The notes beneath the pieces are model-generated. The model was not told where the DNA came from. It did not search any database and saw only the letters and a list, made by a program, of their open reading frames with translations. DNA of 64,000 bases from Streptomyces sp. SLBN-118 (GTDB lineage: Bacteria > Actinomycetota > Actinomycetes > Streptomycetales > Streptomycetaceae), in contig NZ_VFNP01000001.1 in NCBI RefSeq assembly GCF_006715635.1, positions 744,001 to 808,000 on the forward strand. The letters are read 5' to 3'. The translations under genes and the position numbers were made by a program. Positions 33,420 to 42,226 of the stretch are shown here, piece after piece; the first letter of the stretch is position 1; each line of letters opens with the position of its first letter.

Positions 33420-35791
33420 GCTGCTGCCTCCTCGGCCCGGGCCGCCGTGACGGCCTGCCAGATCCGCTGCGGGGTGCACGGCATCGCGACGTCCTTGACA
33501 CCCATCGGCCGCAGTGCGTCCACGACCGCGTTGACGACGGCCGGTGTGGAGGCGATCGTCCCGGTCTCACCGACACCCTTGACGCCGAGCGCGTTGGACG
33601 TCGCCGGGGTCTCGGTGCGGTCGGTGACGAAGTCGGGCAGGTCGGCCGCCGAGGGCACCAGATAGTCCGCCATGGTGCCGGAGAGCAGGTTGCCCTCGGC
33701 GTCGTACACCGCCTCCTCGTAGAGCGCCTGGGCGATTCCCTGCGCCACGCCACCGTGGATCTGCCCCTGGACGATCATGGGGTTGATGACCTTGCCGACG
33801 TCATCGACGCAGACGTAACTGCGGATCCGGGCACGGCCGGTCTCGGTGTCGACCTCGATCGCGCACAGGTGGGTGCCGAACGGGAAGGAGAAGGTTTCCG
33901 GGTCGACCAGGTGCTCGGCGTTGATCGTCGGCTCCATGCCGTCGGGCAGATCGTGCGAGGAGAACGCCGCGAAGGCCACCTCCTGGATGGTCTTCGTCGC
34001 CTCGGGCGATCCCTTCACCGAGAAGACTCCGCCGGAGAACTCCAGGTCGGCCTCGCTCGCCTCCAGCAGATGCGCCGCGACCTTGCGGGCCTTGGCCACC
34101 ACCTTCTGAGCGGCATGGTGGACGGCGAGTCCGCCCACCACCAGCGAGCGGGAGCCGTAGGTGTCCATGCCCTGCGGTACCGCCCTGGTGTCGCCGTGCA
34201 CCACCTCGATGTCGTCGAAGGGCACACCCAGCACGTCCGCCGCGATCTGGCTCCAGCTGGTGGCGTGCCCCTGCCCGTGCGGGCTGGTGCCGGTCGCCAC
34301 CTCGACCGTGCCGGTCGGCAGCATGCGGATTTCGGCGGCCTCCCAGCCGCCGGCGACGTAGCGCAGATCGCGCAGGATGCGGCTCGGAGCCAGGCCGCAC
34401 ATCTCGGTGTACGTCGAGATGCCGATGCCCAGGCGCACCGGATCGTTGTTCTCGATGCGGGCGCGCTGCTCGGCGCGCAGGTCCTCGTAGCCGAAGAGCG
34501 CCACGGCGCGGTCGGTGGCCGCCTCGTAGTTGCCGCTGTCGTAGGTGAGCCCTGAGATGCTGGTGTACGGGAACTCGTCGTGGCCGATCCAGTTGCGGCG
34601 GCGCAGCTCCATGGGGTCCATGCCCAGTTCCACTGCCAGCTCGTCCATCGTCCGCTCGATGGCGAAGGTGGCCTCCGGGCGGCCGGCGCCGCGGTAGGCG
34701 TCCGTGGGCGTCTTGGTGGTGAAGACGCCGGTGCACTTGAAGTCGTACGCGTTCATCTTGTAGATGCCGCAGTACAAGAAAGCGCCCAGAAGCGGGGTGC
34801 CGGGGGTGATCAGCATCAGATACGCGCCCATGTCGGCGAGCAGGTCGGCCCGCATGCCGAGGACCTTGCCGTCCCGGGTCGCGGCGATCTCGATGTCCTG
34901 GATCTGGCCGCGGCCGTGATGGGTGGCCTGGTAGCCCTCCGAGCGCGACTCGGTCCACTTGACCGGCCGGCCGAGCCGCCTGGCCACGGCGAGGGCGACT
35001 GCTTCCTCGCCGTACACCTGGAGCTTGGACCCGAAGCCTCCTCCGACGTCGGGGGCGATCACCCGCAGTTTGTGCTCGGGGATGCCGGTGACCATCGACA
35101 GCGTCACGCGCGCCACGTGCGGGACCTGAGTCGATGAGTAGAGGGTGTACTCGTTGGACGCCGTGGGCGGAGTGGCGACGACGGCGCGCGGCTCCATCGC
35201 GTTGGGGATCAGCCGCTGTTGTGTGTAGCGGCGGCGCACCACGATGTCGGCACGGGCCTTCTCCGCCTCGTAGTCCCCGGTGGCGAGCGGCCAGGTGTAG
35301 CAGCGGTTGGTGCCCTTGCCGGAGTGGACGAGCGGAGCGCCGTCGGCCAGCGCGGCCTCCAGATCCAGCACGGGAGGCAGTGGCGTGTAGTCGACCTCCA
35401 CGGCCTCCAGCGCATCGGCCGCGGCGTAACGGTCGCGTGCGATGACGATGGCCACCGGGTCTCCGGGGTAGCGGACCTCGTCGACGGCGATCGGCGGGTG
35501 GTCGGGCATGACGATGTCTTCTGTCACGGGCCATACGCAGGGCATGGAGCCCAGTTCGCCGGCCAGGTCGCGGCCGCTGTACGCCGCGATCACTCCTGGC
35601 CGCCCCAGCGCGGACGAGACGTCGACGCGGTCGATCGTGGCGTGTGCCATGGGGCTGCGAAGGATCGCCATGTGCAGCAGGCCCGGGACGGCGATGTTGT
35701 CGGTCCAGGTGGTCCGGCCGGTGACCAGCCGGGCGTCTTCCTTGCGGCCCCGCGAACGGCCGACCTCGGCGCTGAGCTGCTCGGTGGTCAT
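33416..35791 (-). CDS. coxL: Molybdenum hydroxylase large subunit, form II CoxL-like
   Basis: This has 791 residues. The Mo-MPT binding segments of the xanthine dehydrogenase family are clear: [14 protein letters not shown], the active-site loop AYRGAGR at 365-371, [13 protein letters not shown], and [18 protein letters not shown] with the catalytic Glu. True (form I) CO dehydrogenases have AYRCSFR in the active-site loop, with the Cys that binds copper. AYRGAGR marks the form II type, whose physiological substrate is often not CO. So this is a molybdenum-dependent aldehyde, purine-like or other hydroxylase. The start overlaps the small-subunit stop. Confidence 0.92.
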   Translation of the reverse strand: MTTEQLSAEVGRSRGRKEDARLVTGRTTWTDNIAVPGLLHMAILRSPMAHATIDRVDVSSALGRPGVIAAYSGRDLAGELGSMPCVWPVTEDIVMPDHPPIAVDEVRYPGDPVAIVIARDRYAAADALEAVEVDYTPLPPVLDLEAALADGAPLVHSGKGTNRCYTWPLATGDYEAEKARADIVVRRRYTQQRLIPNAMEPRAVVATPPTASNEYTLYSSTQVPHVARVTLSMVTGIPEHKLRVIAPDVGGGFGSKLQVYGEEAVALAVARRLGRPVKWTESRSEGYQATHHGRGQIQDIEIAATRDGKVLGMRADLLADMGAYLMLITPGTPLLGAFLYCGIYKMNAYDFKCTGVFTTKTPTDAYRGAGRPEATFAIERTMDELAVELGMDPMELRRRNWIGHDEFPYTSISGLTYDSGNYEAATDRAVALFGYEDLRAEQRARIENNDPVRLGIGISTYTEMCGLAPSRILRDLRYVAGGWEAAEIRMLPTGTVEVATGTSPHGQGHATSWSQIAADVLGVPFDDIEVVHGDTRAVPQGMDTYGSRSLVVGGLAVHHAAQKVVAKARKVAAHLLEASEADLEFSGGVFSVKGSPEATKTIQEVAFAAFSSHDLPDGMEPTINAEHLVDPETFSFPFGTHLCAIEVDTETGRARIRSYVCVDDVGKVINPMIVQGQIHGGVAQGIAQALYEEAVYDAEGNLLSGTMADYLVPSAADLPDFVTDRTETPATSNALGVKGVGETGTIASTPAVVNAVVDALRPMGVKDVAMPCTPQRIWQAVTAARAEEAAA

Positions 35792-36342
35792 ACCGGTGCC
35801 TCCTGCCCGGCTGCGGCCGGGGCCGTGGAGCCGACCGGCGCGGTCTCCTTGAGGGCTCCGGGCGCGGGAGCGCGGCGGCGCCGCTCCTCGGCGGCCGCCG
35901 CGAGGACGGCACGGACGATGTTCTGGTATCCGGTGCAGCGGCAGAGATTGCCCTCGAGACCGAGGCGGATCTCTTCCGGGGTGGGGTCCGGGTTCTCCTT
36001 GAGCAGGTCCCGGGCGGCCATGATCATGCCGGGGGTGCAGTAGCCGCACTGCAGAGCGTGCTGCTGGTGGAACGCCGTCTGGAGCGGGTCCCATTCGGTG
36101 CCGGATGCCAGTCCCTGAATGGTCGTCACCTCACAGCCGTCGGCCTGCACGGCCAGAACCGAGCAGCTCTTGACGCTGTCACCGTCGAGGTCGACCGTGC
36201 AGGCTCCGCAGTTCGTGGTGTCGCATCCGACCGGGGTACCGGTGAGGCCCAGGTTGTCGCGCAGATAGTGGACAAGCAGGAGGCGGGGTTCCACGTCGTC
36301 CTCGTGGGTCGCGCCGTCAACCGTCAGAGAGATATGAGTCAT
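35788..36342 (-). CDS. coxS: Molybdenum hydroxylase [2Fe-2S] small subunit
   Basis: This has 184 residues from ATG 36342, with GGGAGG upstream. The plant-type [2Fe-2S] ligands are C40, C45, C48 and C60 ([10 protein letters not shown]). The second cluster has C99, C102, C134 and C136 ([18 protein letters not shown]). A 25-residue Ala/Pro tail follows the second cluster. It is the first gene of the seven-gene operon, so the promoter must lie between 36343 and 36517, a region shared with the divergent gene at 36518. Confidence 0.92.
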   Translation of the reverse strand: MTHISLTVDGATHEDDVEPRLLLVHYLRDNLGLTGTPVGCDTTNCGACTVDLDGDSVKSCSVLAVQADGCEVTTIQGLASGTEWDPLQTAFHQQHALQCGYCTPGMIMAARDLLKENPDPTPEEIRLGLEGNLCRCTGYQNIVRAVLAAAAEERRRRAPAPGALKETAPVGSTAPAAAGQEAPV

Positions 36343-36512
36343 ATGCCCTCCCAGAGACACAGGCAGGGTGGTATCTGCCGTTCTGCCCTGATACACGTCA
36401 ACTCTAGGACGGCGTTCAGGCCGGCGCGAGCCCTCGGGACGGGCTCCCACATGGCCGGGCGCGTGCGATTTTCGCCGTGGGCTGACACCACTTCCATCCG
36501 CGGACCAGGCGA

Positions 36513-36534
36513 GTAATATGAATTACATGATTAC
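36513..36534. promoter_or_regulatory. Palindrome overlapping the start codon of the gene at 36518
   Basis: GTAAT (36513-36517) and ATTAC (36522-36526) form an inverted repeat whose 4-nt spacer begins with the start codon ATG. A further half-site ATTAC lies at 36530-36534, 8 bp on. The protein made from this start has a ribbon-helix-helix-like C-terminus, a family that often represses its own gene by binding such short AT-rich half-sites. Confidence 0.4.
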
Positions 36535-37051
36535 AAAGGAACAGGAACAAGCACTGCGCGGCTGGTTCGCCGGGCGGCTGCCGGAAGGACTCTTCGTCGA
36601 GCTCCTGGACCTGACCGTGGACCGTGAGGAGATCACCGTCGTCGGCCGGATCCCGGAGCCCGACCTCGGCGCGGAAGCGTCACCGGCCGAACGTGAGGCC
36701 TCGCTGGAAGGGCGCATCTCCGAATTCCGGGAGCGCACCCGCGACGAGCGCATAGGGGTCGCGCGCGAGGCCGAGAAGCGGTTCGGGCGAAAGGTCTCGT
36801 GGGGCGTGGAGTGCGGCGACAAGCGGGCCATGTACACCACCGTCTCCGCACCCGTGATGACGCGACTGCGCCAGCCCGAGCGCCAGACCCTCGACACCCT
36901 GATCGCCGGCGGCGTCGCCCGCAGCCGCAGTGATGCCCTCGCCTGGTGCGTACGCCTGGTGCAGCGCAACGCCGACACCTGGCTGAGCGACCTGCGGGAC
37001 TCGCTCCAGCACGTCGAACAGGTACGGGCGCAGGGCCCGGACGCCGGATAG
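36518..37051 (+). CDS. Hypothetical protein with ribbon-helix-helix-like C-terminal region
   Basis: This has 177 residues. An N-terminal alpha/beta region ([32 protein letters not shown]) is followed by a charged helix. From about 110 there is a CopG-like pattern, a strand ([15 protein letters not shown]) and two helices with the typical [15 protein letters not shown]. The N-terminal function is unknown. ATG 36518 has AGGCGAG ahead; a second in-frame ATG lies at 36527. It is divergent from the cox operon and might influence it, but nothing in the sequence proves that. Confidence 0.7.
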   Translation: MNYMITKEQEQALRGWFAGRLPEGLFVELLDLTVDREEITVVGRIPEPDLGAEASPAEREASLEGRISEFRERTRDERIGVAREAEKRFGRKVSWGVECGDKRAMYTTVSAPVMTRLRQPERQTLDTLIAGGVARSRSDALAWCVRLVQRNADTWLSDLRDSLQHVEQVRAQGPDAG

Positions 37052-37124
37052 GAGGCTGGTCACGTGACGGCCGGCAAGGCGGCAGCCGGTCACGCGTCCG
37101 CCCGGAAGGCGGCCGGGACGCCGG

Positions 37125-37565
37125 TCACCCCGGCCCCAAGTCGTCGGCGTCACAGGGCGACTGCTCCGCCTCCGTGCCCGGGGGGACCAGGCGCAGCGTG
37201 CGCTCGGTCCAGGCCGAGACGGCGCGGGAGGGTGCCTGGATGAGGGTGTCGTCCGTGGGCCCCGACAGCAGCAGATAGACGAAGTCCATGGTGCGCCGCG
37301 TCCTGCCCGGCCAGACCTTCACATCGCCCTCGCCCGTCGGATGGAAGATCCCCTCGACAAGCAGATCGCGGGCGAAGCACCATTCGACGGGCTCGTCGGT
37401 GTCGGTGTGGAAGGAGACATGGACGGCGTACGGGTCGTCGGTGCGGTAGACCAGCCGAGTCGGCACGGGAACCGCTCGCCCGGCCTCCAGGACGAGCTGG
37501 CAGACCAGTTCGCGCTCGACGGTCGTATGCGTGCTGTCTCCCGGCCGGCATCCTCGATGCGGCAC
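37125..37565 (-). CDS. SsgA-family sporulation/cell division regulator (SALP)
   Basis: This has 146 residues from GTG 37565, chosen because GAGGAGG lies 7 bp upstream and the family sequence starts soon after (TTVERELVCQLVLEAG). Conserved SALP segments are present: PVPTRLVYRTDDPYAVHVSF, VEWCFARDLLVEG, GDVKVW and VSAWTERTLRLVPPG. SsgA-like proteins are found only in sporulating actinomycetes and direct septum placement or wall remodelling during sporulation by interacting with the division machinery. This one is not close enough to SsgA or SsgB to name. It stands alone. Confidence 0.9.
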   Translation of the reverse strand: MPHRGCRPGDSTHTTVERELVCQLVLEAGRAVPVPTRLVYRTDDPYAVHVSFHTDTDEPVEWCFARDLLVEGIFHPTGEGDVKVWPGRTRRTMDFVYLLLSGPTDDTLIQAPSRAVSAWTERTLRLVPPGTEAEQSPCDADDLGPG

Positions 37566-37693
37566 GGACGGCCTCCTCACCCCTGCGTGTGTTGTGTCGA
37601 CGGAAAGTGAACGAAGCATCGCTCGGCGTCGGTAGGGTCCGTGGCTCAGGAGTTCGCTTAAGCCGCTTAAACCCGAGGGGCGACCAGGGCTGC

Positions 37694-39073
37694 ATGACCA
37701 GAGGAAACGAGCAACTGAGACGGGCCGTGACCGAGGCCGGCTGCTCCTACGCCGAACTGGCCAGGGATGTCAGAGCCGTTGCCGCCGAGAGCGGAGTGGC
37801 GCAGCTGCGCACCAACTCCTCCGCGGTCGCCCACTGGATCGCCGGTACGCAGCCGGGCGCCACCGCCGCCCGCATTCTCGCCGAGACGCTGTCGCGGAAA
37901 CTGGGGCGGCTGGTCACACCCGAGCAACTCGGCCTCATACGCATACCTTCGAGCGCCGACGAGTCGCTGGGCCTCGACATGGAGCAGGACCCGGTCGACG
38001 CCCTCATCCGGCTGGGACGGGCCGACATCGAGCGCCGGACGTGGATCAGCTCCGCCCCCTACTCCGTCCCGGCGGCCGCCCTGCCCGTGGCCGTTCCCTC
38101 CCCCGCCCTGCCGCGCACCCGCACCGCCGCCGGGCCGGCCTGCATCGCGGGCGAGGGGGAGATCCGGGCGGTGCGGGAGATGACCACCCTGTTCACGGCC
38201 GTCGACGAACGGCACGGCGGCCAGCACGGGCGATCCGCCGTCGTGCAGTATCTGGTCTCCGACGTGGCCACCCTGTGCCGCGGCCGCTTTCGCACCGAGA
38301 CGCAGAAGCAGCAGATGCTCTCGGCCGCCGCGTGCGTGGCCTACCTCGCCGGATGGAAGGCGTACGACGCGGGCGAGGCGGGTCTGGCGCAGCGCTACTA
38401 CCTCCAGGCCCTCAAGCTCACCAGGCAGGCCGATCTGGACCTGCACACGGCGTTCGTGCTGCGGATCCTCGCCCATCACGGCCTGGAGACGGGGCGCGGC
38501 GAGCACACGCTGGACCTCATCGACGCGGCACTGCGGCTGGTGAAGGGCCGCACCGACCCGGCGACCGAGTCGCTGTACGTCATCACGCGCGCGCGGGCGC
38601 TCGCCCTGGCGGGCAGAAGCCGCGAAGCCGTCACGGAAGCCGCCCGCGCGGCGCGCCTGGTGGACGGCGCGGACGAGAGCGAGATGCCCTTCTGGGCCGC
38701 GCTGTGGGGATCGGCCGGTGCCTGTGTCGGCAACCACACCGCCAAGTCGGCCGAGTTACTCGGCCATTACGACATCGCCGAACGCCACTTCTCCCGGGCC
38801 GTCTGGAGCACCTCGGGCTGCTCGCACCAGCGCATCACCGCGCTGAGCCTGGCTCACGCGGGATCCATGCAGTGCAGGCAGGGGCATGTCGAGCAGGCGT
38901 GCACGACGTGGCACAAGGCCCTGGAACTCATGGACGGCGTCCGGTCCGCGCGCGTTGTGCTGGCAGCGCGAACCATGCGCCGGGATCTGGCGCCTTTCGC
39001 CCACCGGGGGTCGCAGGCCGCCCTGGACTTCGACGAACGAGCCCGACTGTGGCTGGCAGGAGACCACGCATGA
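37694..39073 (+). CDS. NsdA-like HTH/TPR regulator containing a TTA codon
   Basis: This has 459 residues. The N-terminal helix-turn-helix-like region (LRRAVTEAGCSYAELARDV, then SSAVAHWIAGTQPGATAARI) and the long TPR-type helical remainder match the streptomycete family that includes NsdA, a negative regulator of development and antibiotic production. Codon 355 is TTA (38756-38758), so full translation should need the bldA leucyl-tRNA. The stop overlaps the start of the MFS transporter (ATGA), so the two are co-expressed. An effector-sensing role for the TPRs is likely but unproven. Confidence 0.8.
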   Translation: MTRGNEQLRRAVTEAGCSYAELARDVRAVAAESGVAQLRTNSSAVAHWIAGTQPGATAARILAETLSRKLGRLVTPEQLGLIRIPSSADESLGLDMEQDPVDALIRLGRADIERRTWISSAPYSVPAAALPVAVPSPALPRTRTAAGPACIAGEGEIRAVREMTTLFTAVDERHGGQHGRSAVVQYLVSDVATLCRGRFRTETQKQQMLSAAACVAYLAGWKAYDAGEAGLAQRYYLQALKLTRQADLDLHTAFVLRILAHHGLETGRGEHTLDLIDAALRLVKGRTDPATESLYVITRARALALAGRSREAVTEAARAARLVDGADESEMPFWAALWGSAGACVGNHTAKSAELLGHYDIAERHFSRAVWSTSGCSHQRITALSLAHAGSMQCRQGHVEQACTTWHKALELMDGVRSARVVLAARTMRRDLAPFAHRGSQAALDFDERARLWLAGDHA

Positions 39074-40410
39074 CCCAATCGAGCGAGTACCAGGTCAAGG
39101 ACGCGGCGCCTGCCGTACGGCCGTCGATGGCGCGTGTCGCCGCGGCCGGTTCGATCGGCACCGTCATCGAGTACTACGACTTCTTCATCTACGGGAGCGC
39201 CGCGGCCCTCGTCTTCGGGCCGGTCTACTTCCCGAACTTCTCCAGCACCGCGGGCACCCTTGCCGCGTTCGCCACCTTCGCCACCGGTTTCATCGCCCGC
39301 CCGGTGGGCTCGCTGCTCTTGGGACACATCGGCGACCGGCACGGACGCCGCACAGTCCTGCTGATCTCCGTTCTCGCCACCGGACTTGCGACCGTGTCCA
39401 TCGGACTCCTGCCCGGGTACGGGAGCCTCGGGGTCGCCGCCCCACTCCTGCTGACCCTCATGCGCATCGTCCAGGGACTGGGCGTGGGCGGTGAGTGGAG
39501 CGCGGCCGTACTGCTCACCTCCGAACACGCCCCGCCCGGACGGCGCGGCCTGTGGGCAGGGTTCCCGCAGACCGGACCCACCGCCGGATTCGTGCTCGCC
39601 AACGGCATCATGCTGGCCATGACCGCGACGCTCACGGACGAGCAGTTCCGTACGTGGGGCTGGCGCGTGCCCTTCCTCTGCGCGGGCGTGCTGACTCTCG
39701 CCGGTTACATCCTGCGCTCCAAGGTCGACGAGACGCCGACCTTTCTCGAACTCACTGCCCGCCGCACCCTGGTGCGCGCGCCCCTGGCCCGGCTGATGCG
39801 CCACCACTGGCGGCGGGTGCTGCTGGTGGCCGGTGCGGTCACGGCCGCGTACGCCGTCAACTACGCGGCCACGACCTGGGCGCTGTCCCAGGCCACCAAA
39901 CGGCTGGGCTTGGACCCGACCGTCATGCTGTTCTGCCTGATGGGGGCGATGGGGGTGATGGGTGTCGCCACGCCGCTCGTGGCCATGCTCGGCGACCGCT
40001 ACGGCCGTCGCAGGCTCAGCCTGCTCGGGTGCGGAGCGATGGCGCTGGCCGTCGTGCCCTACCTGGCGATGCTGCAGACCGGGCGGGTGGGGCCGATCCT
40101 CGCCGGAACGTCGATGGTTCTGCTCGCCGTGATCACGATGCTGGGGGTGCAGGGCGCGTACATTCCCGAACTGTTCGAGCCCCAACTGCGCTGTACGGGC
40201 ACGGCTTTCGCCTACAACATCGGCGCGGTGCTGGGCGGCGCGGTGACACCACTGGTGGCGACGCGGCTGTCGTCGGGGGTGGAGGGGACGCCGTGGGCTG
40301 TGGCGGTGTATCTGCTGGTGCTGTGCGGGGTGAGCCTGGGGTGCGTTGTGCTGCTGCCGGACACGTCGCGGGCGGAGGCGCAGGACGCCTTCACACACCG
40401 GACGGGCTGA
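39070..40410 (+). CDS. MHS-type MFS transporter (metabolite:H+ symporter family)
   Basis: This has 446 residues with twelve predicted transmembrane segments. Hallmarks of the MHS (ShiA/ProP/KgtP) family are GTVIEYYDFFIYGSAAALVF in helix 1, GHIGDRHGRRTVL between helices 2 and 3, QGLGVGGEWSAAVLL in helix 4 and LGDRYGRRRL between helices 8 and 9. Such proteins import organic acids, betaines or shikimate with protons. It is translationally coupled to the NsdA-like regulator. The substrate is not predictable from the sequence. Confidence 0.9.
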   Translation: MTQSSEYQVKDAAPAVRPSMARVAAAGSIGTVIEYYDFFIYGSAAALVFGPVYFPNFSSTAGTLAAFATFATGFIARPVGSLLLGHIGDRHGRRTVLLISVLATGLATVSIGLLPGYGSLGVAAPLLLTLMRIVQGLGVGGEWSAAVLLTSEHAPPGRRGLWAGFPQTGPTAGFVLANGIMLAMTATLTDEQFRTWGWRVPFLCAGVLTLAGYILRSKVDETPTFLELTARRTLVRAPLARLMRHHWRRVLLVAGAVTAAYAVNYAATTWALSQATKRLGLDPTVMLFCLMGAMGVMGVATPLVAMLGDRYGRRRLSLLGCGAMALAVVPYLAMLQTGRVGPILAGTSMVLLAVITMLGVQGAYIPELFEPQLRCTGTAFAYNIGAVLGGAVTPLVATRLSSGVEGTPWAVAVYLLVLCGVSLGCVVLLPDTSRAEAQDAFTHRTG

Positions 40411-40429
40411 AGGTGCCGCAGGCGTACCC

Positions 40430-40846
40430 CTACCGGACCACCGCCGGCGACGTTGCCGACCTCACGACCATGCGTGCCGCCCCGCTCCCGTCCGCCGGGA
40501 CCGACCAGAGATCCGCGCCGAAGTCCCCCGGCAGCGCGTAGAGCAGGGTGCGGCTGTCCAGCCACAGCGCCTGGTCGTCGACGCTTCTCGGTTCGGCGAG
40601 CGCCGTCGCCCCGCCGGTGCGAAGGTCCAGGACGTACAGCCGCCACGGCGTGTCGGTGCCGGCGCCCGCGACGCGCTTCTTGAAGGCGATGCGGGTGCCG
40701 TCCGGGGAGAGGGAGGGGCACTCGACGTTCTCACGCAGCGTGCGCAGGGTGCGCCGGACCAGGTCGCCCTCCACGAGGAAGGTGCGGCCGCCGGTGGCGA
40801 GGGTGGCGTAGAAGCGGTTGTCGTCGGCCGCGAACGTGACGCCCCG
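40430..40846 (-). pseudogene. TolB-like (PD40) protein, C-terminal remnant
   Basis: The frame encodes only the last beta-propeller blades: FAADDNRFYATLATGG, CPSLSPDGTRIAFKKR and DDQALWLDSRTLLYALPGD, then a stop. The N-terminal part and start are missing. At about 40846 it runs, in a different frame, into the phosphoesterase remnant, so the two were joined by a deletion. PD40 proteins are periplasmic or secreted beta-propellers. Confidence 0.75.
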
Positions 40847-41332
40847 GGATGGTGGGGAACTGCGCCCAGGTCTTGCCGCCGGCCAGTGGCACGTTCTTGA
40901 AGGCGAACCAGGGGTTGTGCTTCTGCGCGTACTGCCCGTTGGTGCAGGCGGTGGAACCCTCGCTCGGCAGATCCTCGTTGTATGTCGCGAAGGTCTTCCC
41001 CGCCGCGATCAGTTCCTGTCCCAGGTTGGCCGCACTCATCGACTGGGGCGTGTAGCAGCCGTCCCCGGTGATGCCCTGTGTGGCGCCGGGCTTCCGATGA
41101 TCTCGCCGTACTGCTTGTTCTCGAAGACGACGACGACCACGTGGTCATACGTGCGGAGCGCGGCGGCAGCCCGGTGCTCGGCAGCGCCGGAGTCGGCCGC
41201 GCCGAGGGTGACCACCAGACACAGTGTGCTGAAGATCCCGGCGGCGGCCGCTCGCCACCTTCTGACGGACCGGCCGCTGTCGGCCACCGGTTTTCGGGTC
41301 GGGGTCGGGCACGGCAACTCTTCAGGTTTCAT
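40847..41332 (-). pseudogene. Secreted acid phosphatase/phosphoesterase, internally deleted and 3'-truncated
   Basis: GGAGGAACACCTCA before ATG 41332 and a Sec-type signal (RRWRAAAAGIFSTLCLVVTL) show an authentic 5' end. The phosphoesterase family start YDHVVVVVFENKQYGEIIGS follows. At about 41092 a deletion skips to GDGCYTPQS, SAANLGQELIAAGKTFATYN and KHNPWFAFKNVP in another frame. The rest of the enzyme, including the remaining metal ligands, is replaced by the TolB-like fragment. It is not functional. Confidence 0.8.
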
Positions 41333-41354
41333 TGAGGTGTTCCTCCTCTTCCTC

Positions 41355-42224
41355 TCACTCCTCGCGTCGGGCGGCGCCCGCCACGGTGATGTTCACGAAG
41401 CGAGGCACGCGTCGTCCGCCGGAGCGGAACTCCTCGGTCACGGTGGTACGGATCTGTGCCAGCAGGTCTTTCGGCAGCAGGACCAGAGCGCTGCGCCCGG
41501 GCCCGTGTCCGGGCCACCAGGCGGCCGTCGCACCCGCACGCCGCGCGATCGCCACGGCGTCCCTGATGTCACCCGGGCCGCGCCCTTCGCCACGGGTCAC
41601 CAGCAGGGTCAGCCGCGCACCGTGCTCGTCCGGGTCGAAACGGACCTGACGCCGACCGCCGTCGCCGAGCAGCAGGGCCCTGCCGGGGCGGGCGAAGAGT
41701 ACGGCCTCGCGCAGCGCCTGGTCACCGCCGGGTGCCGCTGCCCGGGCCAGGGCGGCGAGCCTTCCACGCGGTGGTCTCGCCCGCCCCGCGTACAGATCGG
41801 CGACCGCGAGGCCGACGGCACACTCCAGTGGCTCGGCGCTCGACAGACCGGTCGCGGGGGTCAGCGTGGAGTGGATGTGCAGGTCGATGCCGCCCCGGCC
41901 GTATCCGACCCGGGCCATGGTCCGCAGGAGGGCGTAGGTGCGGGCGGCCCAGTCGGGGTGGGGCGATGGCGGGCCGGTGAGCGGGAGTTCGCAGCTGTGC
42001 GCGGGGTGGGCGAGCGAACTGAGCCGTGCGAGGCCGTCGTCACGGGGTGCCGCGGCGGCAGCGACCGGCCAGCCCGCGGCCGCGACCAGGTGCGGCGAGC
42101 CGAGATGGAAGGCGTGCGGGGCGCTCCACACCGTCGCCGGGGGCCGGTCGTGTGCCGATTCGAGGGCGTAGGCGACCAGCCGGAAGAGCGGGTCGGCGGT
42201 GTGGCGGCGGGCGAGGTCCGGCAT
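41355..42224 (-). CDS. Galactokinase-like GHMP pseudoenzyme
   Basis: This has 289 residues, starting 2 bp after the methyltransferase stop. The layout follows galactokinase: VWSAPHAFHLGSPH replaces the sugar-binding motif (normally SAPGRVNLIGEHTDYN), then AAAAAPRDDGLARLSSLAH, the GHMP motif TGLSSAEPLECAVGLAVADL at 125-144, and a C-terminal PRFVNITV strand. The Arg, Glu and Asp of the galactose pocket are lost and the first serine-rich ATP motif is altered. It is therefore likely catalytically dead or acts on something other than galactose. Its position as the last gene of the polyketide/glycosyltransferase operon suggests a sugar-handling or regulatory role. Confidence 0.75.
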   Translation of the reverse strand: MPDLARRHTADPLFRLVAYALESAHDRPPATVWSAPHAFHLGSPHLVAAAGWPVAAAAAPRDDGLARLSSLAHPAHSCELPLTGPPSPHPDWAARTYALLRTMARVGYGRGGIDLHIHSTLTPATGLSSAEPLECAVGLAVADLYAGRARPPRGRLAALARAAAPGGDQALREAVLFARPGRALLLGDGGRRQVRFDPDEHGARLTLLVTRGEGRGPGDIRDAVAIARRAGATAAWWPGHGPGRSALVLLPKDLLAQIRTTVTEEFRSGGRRVPRFVNITVAGAARREE

Positions 42225-42226
42225 GC

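Noticed and set aside
33416..35791. Genuine (form I) CO dehydrogenase
   Set aside because: The active-site loop is AYRGAGR, lacking the copper-binding Cys of AYRCSFR.
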